From: Streptomyces cucumeris
GTDB taxonomy: Bacteria; Actinomycetota; Actinomycetes; Streptomycetales; Streptomycetaceae
Assembly: GCF_024295805.1 (NCBI RefSeq)
Contig: NZ_JANCLX010000011.1
Span: 124,001-188,000, forward strand
Direction of reading: 5' to 3'
DNA: 64,000 nt
Positions within the stretch are counted from its first letter, which is position 1; each line of letters opens with the position of its first letter. Positions 40,975 through 48,722 of this stretch are shown here, piece after piece. The translations under genes were made by a program, and so were the position numbers. Under the pieces are notes generated by a model that was not told the DNA's origin, made no database searches, and saw nothing but the letters and a program-made list of their open reading frames with translations.

Positions 40975-41856
40975 ATGAAGAGCGTACGTCGCGCCACCGC
41001 GGCGGTCGTCACCGCGGGAGCCGTGCTGGCGGCGGGGGCGTTCTCCGCCACCGCGCAGGCCGCCGCGGTCGCCACGCCCTCGATCGCCGCCAAGGGCGGC
41101 TATGTGATGAACAACGGCACGGGCAAGAGCCTGTACACCAAGGCCGCGGACACCCGTCGTTCCACCGGCTCCACCACCAAGATCATGACGGCGAGGGTGG
41201 TGCTCGCGCAGCCGAACCTCAACCTCGACGCCAAGGTCACGGTCCAGAAGGCGTACAGCGACTACATCGTCGACAACAACTACGCCTCCTCGGCGCGGCT
41301 GATCGTCGGCGACAAGGTCACCGTCCGGCAGCTCCTCTACGGCCTGATGCTGCCGTCCGGCTGTGACGCGGCGTACGCGCTGGCCGACAAGTTCGGCAGC
41401 GGTTCCACCCGGTCCGCCCGGGTGAAGTCGTTCATCGGCAAGATGAACACCACCGCCAAGAACCTGGGTCTGAGCAACACCCACTTCGACTCGTTCGACG
41501 GCATCGGGCACGGGGCGAACTACTCCACCCCGCGTGATCTGACCAAGCTGGCCAGCAGCGCGATGAAGTACTCGACCTTCCGGTCGGTCGTGAAGACCAA
41601 GTCGACCAAGCAGAAGGTGACCACGAAGAGCGGTGGCTACCGCTACATGTCGTGGAGCAACACCAACAACCTGCTCAGCGGCTACTCGGGCACCATCGGC
41701 GTCAAGACCGGCTCCGGTCCGGAGGCCAAGTACTGCCTGGTCTTCGCCGCCACCCGGAACGGCAAGACGATGATCGGCACGGTGCTCGCCTCCACCTCGG
41801 TGGACGCCCGCACCTCCGACGCCAAGAAGCTGATGGACTACGGCTTCAAGAAGTAG
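40975..41856 (+). CDS. Secreted D-alanyl-D-alanine carboxypeptidase
   Basis: 293 residues. Sec signal peptide (VVTAGAVLAAGAFSATAQA) cut before AAVATPS. S11 catalytic motifs: STTK (66-69), SGC (128-130, in place of SxN) and VKTGSG near 245. There is no C-terminal anchor, so the enzyme is soluble outside. ATG 40975 is used. TTG 40963 is possible because GGAG (40951-40954) is at eight bases from it. It is closed by a very strong hairpin. Confidence 0.9.
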   Translation: MKSVRRATAAVVTAGAVLAAGAFSATAQAAAVATPSIAAKGGYVMNNGTGKSLYTKAADTRRSTGSTTKIMTARVVLAQPNLNLDAKVTVQKAYSDYIVDNNYASSARLIVGDKVTVRQLLYGLMLPSGCDAAYALADKFGSGSTRSARVKSFIGKMNTTAKNLGLSNTHFDSFDGIGHGANYSTPRDLTKLASSAMKYSTFRSVVKTKSTKQKVTTKSGGYRYMSWSNTNNLLSGYSGTIGVKTGSGPEAKYCLVFAATRNGKTMIGTVLASTSVDARTSDAKKLMDYGFKK

Positions 41857-41874
41857 TCCCTCCGCGTCACGGGT

Positions 41875-41921
41875 CCGGGGCCCGTCCGATCGACCGCACC
41901 GGTCGGCCGGACGGGCCCCGG
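41875..41921 (+). terminator. Terminator of the secreted D,D-carboxypeptidase gene
   Basis: CCGGGGCCCGTCCG (41875-41888) pairs with CGGACGGGCCCCGG (41908-41921), and a second stem CGACC/GGTCG lies inside the loop. Confidence 0.88.
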
Positions 41922-41977
41922 CTCATGTCACACGCGGCCGCCGCATACCCGTGATCGCCCCGGCACAGAATCAGCCC

Positions 41978-43405
41978 ATGGACGACAACGGGGATGACCG
42001 CGCGCACGACCACGGGGACGACCACGCGGGGACCGACAGCGCGACGGCGTACGCCTGGGCCGCCCTCGGCGGAGCGCCCGACCTGGCCGCCGCCGTGAGC
42101 TACGCACCGGCGGCCGGAGCGCTGCCCGCCCGGCTCCCGGTGCGGGAGATGGCCCGCGCCACCGTGGGGGTCTGCTCACTGGCCGCCGCCGAACTGGACG
42201 CCCGGCGCTCCGGCCGTCCGCCGGCGGGGACGGGCGGTGTCCGGGTGGCCGAGGCCGCGGTGGCCACGGCGTTCCACAGCGAGCGGCTGCTGCGGATCGA
42301 CGGACGGCAGCCGACCGCGTTCGCACCGCTGTCCGGCTTCTGGAGGACGGCCGACGGCTGGGTCCGCACCCATGCCAACTACCCCCACCACCGCGCCCGG
42401 CTGCTGGCCGCCCTCGGCATCCCCGCCCGCGGCACCCCGGAGGAGCTGGTGGAGCGGCTGCGCGCGGAGCTGGCGGGCCGCCGTGCGCACGAGGTGCAGG
42501 AGGTGGCGTACCCGGCGGGCGCCCTGGCGGTGGCCGTGGCCCGGCCCGGTGCCACCGCCATGCCGCTGGACGGACTCCCGCTGGTCGAGTCCCGGCCGGG
42601 ACCGGACGCCGCAGCGCGTCCGCTGCCCGCCGCGCCGCTGCCCGCCGAGGGGGTGCGGGTGCTCGATCTGACCCGGGTCCTCGCCGGACCGGTGGCTACC
42701 CGCACCCTGGCCGCACTCGGCGCCGACGTCCTGCGGATCGACGCGCCGCGGCTTCCCGAGGACCCGGACTCGCACGCCGACACCGGGTTCGGCAAACGCT
42801 CCGCCCGGCTGGACCTCGGTGACCCCGGGGACCGGCGGGCCTTCGGGGAACTCCTCGCCCGCGCCGATGTGGTGGTCAGCGGCTACCGCCCGGGTGCGCT
42901 GGACCGCTTCGGCCTCGACCCGGACACCCTGGCCGACCGGCACCCCGGGCTGATCGCCGTCCATCTGTGCGCCTGGGGCTGGTCCGGGCCGTGGACCGGC
43001 CGCCGCGGCTTCGACAGCCTGGTCCAGGCGGGGACCGGGATCGCCGCGATCGAGGCCGGACCGGACGGCCGTCCGGGGGCACTGCCCGCGCAGGCGCTGG
43101 ACCACGGCACCGGCTATCTGATCGCGGCGGCGGTGCTGCGCGCGCTGACCGAGCGCCAGGACACCGGCGCCGGGCGGCGGCTGGGCCTCTCGCTCGCGGG
43201 CACCGCGTCCTGGCTGCTGCACGGGATCACCCCGGTCGCGGAGGACGGGCCCGGCCATGACCCGGCCCCCTGGCTGGCCGAGACGGAATCGCCGTACGGC
43301 ACACTGCGGTACGCCCGGTCACCGCTCGCCCGACCCGGCGGCGGAGGCTTCAACTGGAGCCGCCCGCCAGGCCGTTGGGGCGCGGACGCCCCGGTCTGGC
43401 GCTGA
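41978..43405 (+). CDS. CaiB/BaiF-family CoA transferase
   Basis: 475 residues. The family III CoA-transferase core begins around 215 (VRVLDLTRVLAGPVATRTLA, GADVLRIDAP), with the probable catalytic Asp in GRRGFDSLVQAGTGIA. An N-terminal half of about 200 residues (AEAAVATAFHSERLLRIDGR, APLSGFWRTADGWVRTHAN) is the second, divergent half seen in larger members. Substrate unknown. ATG 41978 is used; GTG 41951 in frame is an alternative. It is monocistronic by layout. Confidence 0.85.
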   Translation: MDDNGDDRAHDHGDDHAGTDSATAYAWAALGGAPDLAAAVSYAPAAGALPARLPVREMARATVGVCSLAAAELDARRSGRPPAGTGGVRVAEAAVATAFHSERLLRIDGRQPTAFAPLSGFWRTADGWVRTHANYPHHRARLLAALGIPARGTPEELVERLRAELAGRRAHEVQEVAYPAGALAVAVARPGATAMPLDGLPLVESRPGPDAAARPLPAAPLPAEGVRVLDLTRVLAGPVATRTLAALGADVLRIDAPRLPEDPDSHADTGFGKRSARLDLGDPGDRRAFGELLARADVVVSGYRPGALDRFGLDPDTLADRHPGLIAVHLCAWGWSGPWTGRRGFDSLVQAGTGIAAIEAGPDGRPGALPAQALDHGTGYLIAAAVLRALTERQDTGAGRRLGLSLAGTASWLLHGITPVAEDGPGHDPAPWLAETESPYGTLRYARSPLARPGGGGFNWSRPPGRWGADAPVWR

Positions 43406-43449
43406 CCTCGGAGGTTCCGCCCGCTGGCTGAAAAGCGCCCTGGGGGAAT

Positions 43450-43466
43450 CCCTAGATCTGCTAGGG
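43450..43466 (+). promoter_or_regulatory. CCCTAG palindrome upstream of the crystallin-like gene
   Basis: CCCTAG-ATCTG-CTAGGG is a perfect 6-5-6 inverted repeat 83 bp before the start codon; TAGTTT (43473-43478) nearby could be a -10. It is a candidate operator for the secreted-protein pair. Confidence 0.45.
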
Positions 43467-43548
43467 GACTTCGTAGTTTTGGTCCGTACCAGGGCGAGCA
43501 CACGCGGTGGTGAGAACTGCCCGTGACACACAGTCAGGAGGTGTTCGT

Positions 43549-44148
43549 ATGGCGATCAAGACCCTCCGCGCCCGGTTCGCCGGGGCGGCCGTCGCCTTCG
43601 TCACCGGTGTGGTCTGCGTTCCGTGGACACAGACCGCCACCGCCGCCGAATCCGCCCCGCGGCACTGCGTGGTGGATGCCCGCTCCGGACAGCAGAGCTG
43701 CTTCGCGACCTTCACCGCGGCCGTCGACAGAGCCACTCACGGCCGGGTCACCGACGCCCCCGCCAGCCCGCGGGAGGCCGCGGCGTCGGCGTCCTTCCGG
43801 GCGGAGCTGTCCGGTGCCCGCACCGCGGCGGCGTCCGGGGCCCGGTCGAAGGCGGCCGAGGGGGATGTCATCCAGGGGACGTTCTTCGACGAGAAGGACT
43901 TCACCGGCTCCTCGCTCACCATCACCGGTCCGGGTCTGTGCGAGAAGGACGGCTGGGTCGACTACCAGCACGACCTGGCCGAGGACTGGAAGAACCGCGT
44001 CTCCTCGGTGCAGCCGTGGGGCAACTGCGCGATCTGGCTCTACCCGGAGCCGGGCCTCGGCGGTGACCGCGACGGTCCGTTCGACGAGAACACCGCGGAC
44101 GTCGGCCAGATGATGAACGACCGCACCCAGTCGATCGGGTTCAGCTGA
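43549..44148 (+). CDS. Secreted beta/gamma-crystallin-like (I36-type) protein
   Basis: 199 residues. A signal peptide (FAGAAVAFVTGVVCVPWTQTATA) precedes a 70-residue Ala/Arg-rich pro-like segment. The C-terminal 90 residues hold a crystallin-like module (GTFFDEKDFTGSSLTITG, then CAIWLYPEPGLGGDRDGPF) with two N/D-N/D-x-x-S/T-S-type clamps: KNRVSS and NDRTQS. These bind Ca2+ in microbial crystallins. Relatives include metalloprotease inhibitors (family I36) and killer toxin-like proteins. The ATG at 43549 has a strong AGGAGG (43536-43541). The secreted beta-rich protein follows 67 bp downstream. Confidence 0.8.
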   Translation: MAIKTLRARFAGAAVAFVTGVVCVPWTQTATAAESAPRHCVVDARSGQQSCFATFTAAVDRATHGRVTDAPASPREAAASASFRAELSGARTAAASGARSKAAEGDVIQGTFFDEKDFTGSSLTITGPGLCEKDGWVDYQHDLAEDWKNRVSSVQPWGNCAIWLYPEPGLGGDRDGPFDENTADVGQMMNDRTQSIGFS

Positions 44149-44215
44149 CCTCCACCGCGCTGAACCGGTGCCCGGTATCCCCCTTCATCGCACACCCCCC
44201 ACGGGAGGGCTGCAC

Positions 44216-44869
44216 ATGAACAACCGCATACGCACCAGCACCGGCGACCGTTCCCACCGGATCCGCCGCACCCGCGCCGCCGTTCTGCTGTCCGCGGTGG
44301 CCGTCCTGGGCGGCGTCGCCATGGCCCCCGGCGCACAGGCCGAGGAGACGCCGACCATGCGCGAACTGCTCGACAAGTGCGACAACGGCACCGACTCCTG
44401 CGTCTTCCACCCCGAGGGCGCCCCCACGGACTCCATGGGGGAGGCGCACCAGGTCGGTGACTCCGCCTACAACTGCACCCAGGACCTCCAGCGGTCGAGC
44501 ATCGCGTGGGCCGACACCACCGGGGAGTCCAACAGCCTCGGGGTCTCGCTCAGCGCCGAGTACGGCTTCTCCGAGGTCTTCAAGGTGAGCATCGAGACCA
44601 GCTACGGGCACACCTGGGAGACCTCGCACACCGAGACCGACACCACCAATGTCGACGTCCGCCCCGGTGAGGTGGGCTGGGTGACCCGCGAACCCACCAT
44701 GGAGAAGGTCAAGGGCACCTACGAACTGCACTTCGAGGACCGGTTCTACGGCCACTACATCTGGTACGTGCCGTTCGAGTCGACCGCGCCCAAGAAGGAC
44801 GCGTCCAGCACCAAGACCCAGCACACCCGCCCGATGACGGAGGAGGAGAAGGCCCAGCACTGCGGCTGA
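44216..44869 (+). CDS. Secreted Ser/Thr-rich beta protein, possibly aerolysin-like
   Basis: 217 residues. Signal peptide ending AQA-EE. The mature part shows alternating polar/nonpolar strands rich in Ser/Thr: ESNSLGVSLSAEYGFSEVF, KVSIETSYGHTWETSHTETD, TTNVDVRPGEVGWVTREP. A conserved-looking aromatic end follows (TYELHFEDRFYGHYIWYVPF). Such paired amphipathic strands before a PGxxGW turn recall the insertion segment of aerolysin/ETX-MTX2 pore formers; this is inference, not a family match. The ATG at 44216 follows GGGAGGG. No homologue of known function was recognised. Confidence 0.7.
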   Translation: MNNRIRTSTGDRSHRIRRTRAAVLLSAVAVLGGVAMAPGAQAEETPTMRELLDKCDNGTDSCVFHPEGAPTDSMGEAHQVGDSAYNCTQDLQRSSIAWADTTGESNSLGVSLSAEYGFSEVFKVSIETSYGHTWETSHTETDTTNVDVRPGEVGWVTREPTMEKVKGTYELHFEDRFYGHYIWYVPFESTAPKKDASSTKTQHTRPMTEEEKAQHCG

Positions 44870-45068
44870 GCGCCCCCGGTCCGCTTTCGCGGACCTGTGG
44901 CGGGCCCGGCTGGAACGGGAACGGCCACCGCGTGATCAACGGGAGGGTGTACCGACTCCCGGAGATCGCGCGGTGGCCGCGGGCCGTTTGCCCTGCCCGC
45001 TGGCGGGCGATGAGGTGACGCGGCCGGATCTGTGCCGTGCGCGGTGGTCACGGAGTAGCGTGCGCCGG

Positions 45069-46262
45069 GTGAATGATGCGATCCGGTACGCGAACCCCTT
45101 CCGCTTGATCGTCACAGGAGGAGGGACCGGCGGTCACACGTACCCCGCCCTCACCGCCATCCGTACGTTGCAGACGCGGCTGGCAGCCGGAGGGGGCACG
45201 CTCGAAGTGCTCTGGATCGGGACTCCCGACGGGTTGGAGGCCCGGGTCGCACCCGCGGAGGGGATCCGGTTCACCACGGTGGCCACCGGGAAGATCCGGC
45301 GCTCCGCCAATCCGCTCAAGATGGTGTCGCCGGCCAATATCCGGGACATGGCCCGTGTGCCGCTCGGGGTGGTTCAGGCCCGGAAGGTGGTGGGTGATTT
45401 CCGGCCGGACGTCGTTCTCGCGACGGGCGGGTACGTCGCGGTCCCGGGCGGGCTCGCGGCGCGGATGCGCCGTGCTCCCCTGGTGCTGCACGAGCAGACC
45501 GTCCGGCTCGGGCTCGCCAACCGCAAGCTCGCCGGGTCGGCGACCCGGATCGCGGTCTCCTCGGAGTCGACGCTCCCGCTCCTGCCGGAGGCCGTTCGGT
45601 CCGTGGCCGTGGTCACCGGCAATCCGGTGCGGCCGGAGGTACTGACCGGACATCCGGACAAGGCCATCGCCGCGCTGCGGCTGCATGGCTTCGACCGGCG
45701 TCTTCCGACCCTGTACGTCACCGGCGGGGCGCAGGGCTCGCAGCAGATCAACGATGTGGTCCGGGATGCGCTTCCCTGGCTGCTGGAGCGTGCGAACGTG
45801 GTGCACCAGTGCGGGGCGGCGAACCACGAGGCCCTGCGCGGGAACGCGACGGGCCTGCCTCCCGCGCTCGCCGCCCGGTATCACCTCACCCCGTTCGTGG
45901 GACCGGAGTTGCCGGACGTCCTGGCACTCGCTGATGTCGTCCTCTCCCGCAGTGGCGCGGGAACCCTCGCCGAGCTGACCGCCCTGGGCAAGCCGGCTGT
46001 CTTCATCCCGCTCGCTTCCTCGGCGGGGAATGAGCAGGCGCACAACGCCCGGCATCTGGAGAAGACCGGCGCGGCCGTCGCGATCGTCGGCGAGGTGACG
46101 GCGGACCGGCTGCGCTCGGCGGTCGGCCCGCTGCTGACGGATCCGGAAAGGCGGGCGGCCATGGCGTTGGCGGCGCGGGCCCATGGACGGCCGGACGCGG
46201 CGGAGCGGCTGGTCGACGTCATCCTGTCGGCCAGCCGCACCGCCACCGGCGCGCGAGGCTGA
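45069..46262 (+). CDS. MurG-family glycosyltransferase paralogue
   Basis: 397 residues with the MurG motifs: VTGGGTGGHTYPALTAI (17-30), PLVLHEQTVRLGLANRKLA, LYVTGGAQGSQQIND, SRSGAGTLAELTALGKPAVF and NEQAHNARHLEKTGAA. MurG adds GlcNAc to lipid I. This copy is far from any mur/fts gene, so it is probably a second copy acting on lipid I or a related lipid. It could be a tolerance factor or part of specialised metabolism. GTG 45069 is chosen. Composition is slightly less G+C-rich than its neighbours, which may mean acquisition. Confidence 0.85.
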   Translation: MNDAIRYANPFRLIVTGGGTGGHTYPALTAIRTLQTRLAAGGGTLEVLWIGTPDGLEARVAPAEGIRFTTVATGKIRRSANPLKMVSPANIRDMARVPLGVVQARKVVGDFRPDVVLATGGYVAVPGGLAARMRRAPLVLHEQTVRLGLANRKLAGSATRIAVSSESTLPLLPEAVRSVAVVTGNPVRPEVLTGHPDKAIAALRLHGFDRRLPTLYVTGGAQGSQQINDVVRDALPWLLERANVVHQCGAANHEALRGNATGLPPALAARYHLTPFVGPELPDVLALADVVLSRSGAGTLAELTALGKPAVFIPLASSAGNEQAHNARHLEKTGAAVAIVGEVTADRLRSAVGPLLTDPERRAAMALAARAHGRPDAAERLVDVILSASRTATGARG

Positions 46263-46425
46263 TCTCTACGCCATGCCGGAGGCCGCCCGCGTCCAGTCGG
46301 TGCGGTCTCCGAGCTGATCACTGTCGCGGAGGCAGTGCGTCACGGCCTGGGTCTCGTCCTGCTGTCGGGGCGTGATGTGGCCCAGGCGCGGGAGGACATC
46401 GGACAGGAGATGCTGAGCGTGGCGC

Positions 46426-47352
46426 ATGGACCTATCCCACACATCCCGCACCTCACTCCCGTCCGTTGCGCCCGTGCCGCTGGCACTTCTCACGCAGGAG
46501 ACTGCCCGAGCCCGGGCAACGTTTCGCGCCACTCAATACACCATGCTTGGCCGCTTACTGCCCGGGCTGCTGGCCGCCGCGTCGGCGACACGGGACGCAG
46601 CGACGGGACGCGAGCGGGAGGAAGCGAACGTCGCACTCGCCCGTGGATATGTGCTCACAGCCGAACTGGCTCTCAAACAGCACGATGACGCCGCTTGGGT
46701 TGCTGCTGACCGTGCGCTCGCTGCCGCTCGGGCGAGCGGTCACCCGGTGCCGATCGGTGAGTCCTCCCGTGTGCTGGCCATCACGATGCGACGCTCCGGC
46801 CGCTGCCCAGCCGCAGTGCGGTTCCTCACGGACGAGGCGCGCGATCTCGACGCTCGAGACGTCCAGACCGGGGCGGTACGGACCACGCTGATGCTGACAG
46901 CCGCCTACACAGCGGCCAATGGCGGCGATCGGACAGCCGCGATGGACCTTCTCGGCACTGCCGATGAAGAGATCGACCGCTGGCGGGCAGTGACACCATC
47001 AGGACTGTTCACCGTGGACGCGACTCAAGCCCACGCCGACGTCTACCGCATCGGCGTCCACAACGCACTTGGCACGCCGGACGAGGGCGTCGCGATCGCT
47101 GTGGGGCTGGATATTGACCGAATGCCGACCGCGGAGCGCCGAGCACGGGCCTGGACCGACACTGCCCGCATGTGGCACGCGCTCGGTGAGGACCGGAAAA
47201 CCTTCTCCGCTCTGAGGAACATCGAGCGCGAGGCGCCGCAGGAAGTGCGCCGACCAGCGCTCCGAGCCCTGACATCGGATCTGCTGTTCTCCTCGGCTCG
47301 CGTCCAGGGTGTCCGCGAATTCGCTGCGCGCACCGGAGCGCTGTCCGCCTGA
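46426..47352 (+). pseudogene. Regulator remnant: TPR-like C-terminal part without HTH
   Basis: 308 residues. Helical repeats (ATFRATQYTMLGRLLPGLLA, EANVALARGYVLTAELALK, AAWVAADRALAAARASGHP, FSALRNIEREAPQEVRRPAL) match the C-terminal sensor half of large Streptomyces XRE-type regulators. Those normally begin with an 80-residue helix-turn-helix, which is missing: upstream sequence contains stops in this frame and no HTH in any frame. Start ATG 46426 has no good ribosome site. The most likely state is a 5'-deleted remnant; an intact HTH-less protein cannot be excluded. Codon use is visibly less biased than in neighbouring genes. Confidence 0.6.
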
Positions 47353-47368
47353 CGGCGTCGTGGAGTGC

Positions 47369-48679
47369 TTACGAGCCGCCCCAGCCGGGCCAGATTCGGT
47401 CACTGGTCCAACAGCCGCAGACACCACCAGGCAACAGCCCGGCAAAGCCGCGCCGGACACCGCGGGGGCCCCCCCCCGCCCCCCGGGCGGGGGGGGGCCC
47501 CCCCCCGTGGCGGGGGTGGGGGTACGGCAGCCCGGCGGCGGACAGCGACCGCTTGAGCACCGGGGTGAGCCGTCGCTCGACGAAGCGGTACAGCAGCCAG
47601 GCCAGGCCCAGCATCAGGGCCACGGTCAGCACCAGGGTGGCGTAGGAGGGAAGTCCCAGCTTCCGGTGCAGCACCCCGACCACCACCCAGCCCAGATGCT
47701 CATGCACCAGGTAGAACGGGTAGGTCAGCGACCCGGCCACGGTCAGCCAGCGCCAGTCGGCCCACCGCAGTCTGCCGAGGGCGATGAGCGCGACGGCCGC
47801 GTAGCCGAAGGCCACCACGGCGATGATGCCGGTGGACGAGCGGTAGGAGAAGGCGTCCAGGTCCGCCGGGTGCCAGAGCCCGGCGATCGCGTAGTGCTGG
47901 CCGATCAGAAAGCTGATCGCGACGATGCCCCAGGCCAGGGCGTCATGGCCATAGCGGTGGACCAGGTACAGGCCGATGCCGCCGATGAAGTACGAGGCGT
48001 ACTCGGGCATCAGCACCACGTCCAGCAGCGGCAGGTCCGCCGCCTCGGCCACGGCCGCGCCCAGGGTCCAGACGGCGCAGAACAGCACCACCCGGCGGCG
48101 GTTGGCGCCGGGCAGGACGACGAAGAGCGCGAAGAGGGCGTAGAAGCGCAGTTCGGCCCAGAGGGTCCAGCACACGCCCAGCACCCGGTCCACCCCGAGC
48201 GGCTGTTGCAGCATGGTCAGGTTGACCAGCGCGTCACTGGGCGAGACCGCCTCGTAGACGACCCAGGGGAGCGCGAAGACCGCCGTCACCAGGATGATCG
48301 CGGCCCAGTAGGCGGGGAAGAGCCGGGAGACCCGGGAGGCGAAGAACGAGCGCAGCGGACGCCCCCAGCCGCTCATGCAGATGACGAACCCGCTGATGAC
48401 GAAGAAGATCTGGACGCCCAGACAGCCGTAGGCGAAGAAGGACGAGGCGGTGGGGAACTGCTCACGGGGCGAGGTGCCCCACGCCTGGCCGATCTCACCG
48501 GTACGGCCTCCGTAGTGGTACGCGGCGACCATCAGGGCGGCCAGCAGCCGCAGCCCGTCCAGGGCGCGCAGCCGCGGCGGACCGGCGGTGCGCGCCGGGC
48601 GTGCCTTCGCTCCGGCCGGGGGCGCGGGGGAGGAGGAGAGAGACAGGGGGCCCGCGTCGGGGGCGGTGGTGGCGGTCAT
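47369..48679 (-). CDS. Acyltransferase family 3 (OafA-like) membrane protein
   Basis: 436 residues, about ten membrane helices. Family motifs: RLRALDGLRLLAALMVAAYH (with the conserved His near the first helix), GCLGVQIFFVISGFVICMS, RSFFASRVSRLFPAYW. It transfers acetyl or similar groups to surface sugars. At the head of the polymer cluster it may O-acylate the nonulosonic polymer. The C-terminal 50 residues are translated through a pure G/C palindrome and look non-native, so the true stop may be earlier or shifted. The ATG at 48679 is chosen over 48703. Confidence 0.85.
   Translation of the reverse strand: MTATTAPDAGPLSLSSSPAPPAGAKARPARTAGPPRLRALDGLRLLAALMVAAYHYGGRTGEIGQAWGTSPREQFPTASSFFAYGCLGVQIFFVISGFVICMSGWGRPLRSFFASRVSRLFPAYWAAIILVTAVFALPWVVYEAVSPSDALVNLTMLQQPLGVDRVLGVCWTLWAELRFYALFALFVVLPGANRRRVVLFCAVWTLGAAVAEAADLPLLDVVLMPEYASYFIGGIGLYLVHRYGHDALAWGIVAISFLIGQHYAIAGLWHPADLDAFSYRSSTGIIAVVAFGYAAVALIALGRLRWADWRWLTVAGSLTYPFYLVHEHLGWVVVGVLHRKLGLPSYATLVLTVALMLGLAWLLYRFVERRLTPVLKRSLSAAGLPYPHPRHGGGPPPARGAGGGPRGVRRGFAGLLPGGVCGCWTSDRIWPGWGGS
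47464..47502. repeat. 39-bp pure G/C palindrome
   Basis: An 18-bp arm of only G and C (GGGGG, nine C, G, CCC) is repeated inverted after a three-base CCC loop. It lies in the 3' end of the acyltransferase gene, near the junction with the convergent regulator remnant. It may be a terminator grown by slippage or an assembly problem. Confidence 0.8.
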
Positions 48680-48722
48680 CCGCCCGCCCCCGGACGCGGG
48701 CACCGTATACAGGGCGTCCGGC

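Noticed and set aside
46266..46532. An 88-residue minus-strand frame upstream of the regulator remnant
   Set aside because: There is no recognisable motif or ribosome site, and it overlaps the + strand remnant.
46335..46688. A + strand open frame beginning MRHGLGLVLLSGRD
   Set aside because: It is overlapped by the TPR frame, ends without a domain, and has no ribosome site. It could be residue of a lost gene but cannot be supported.
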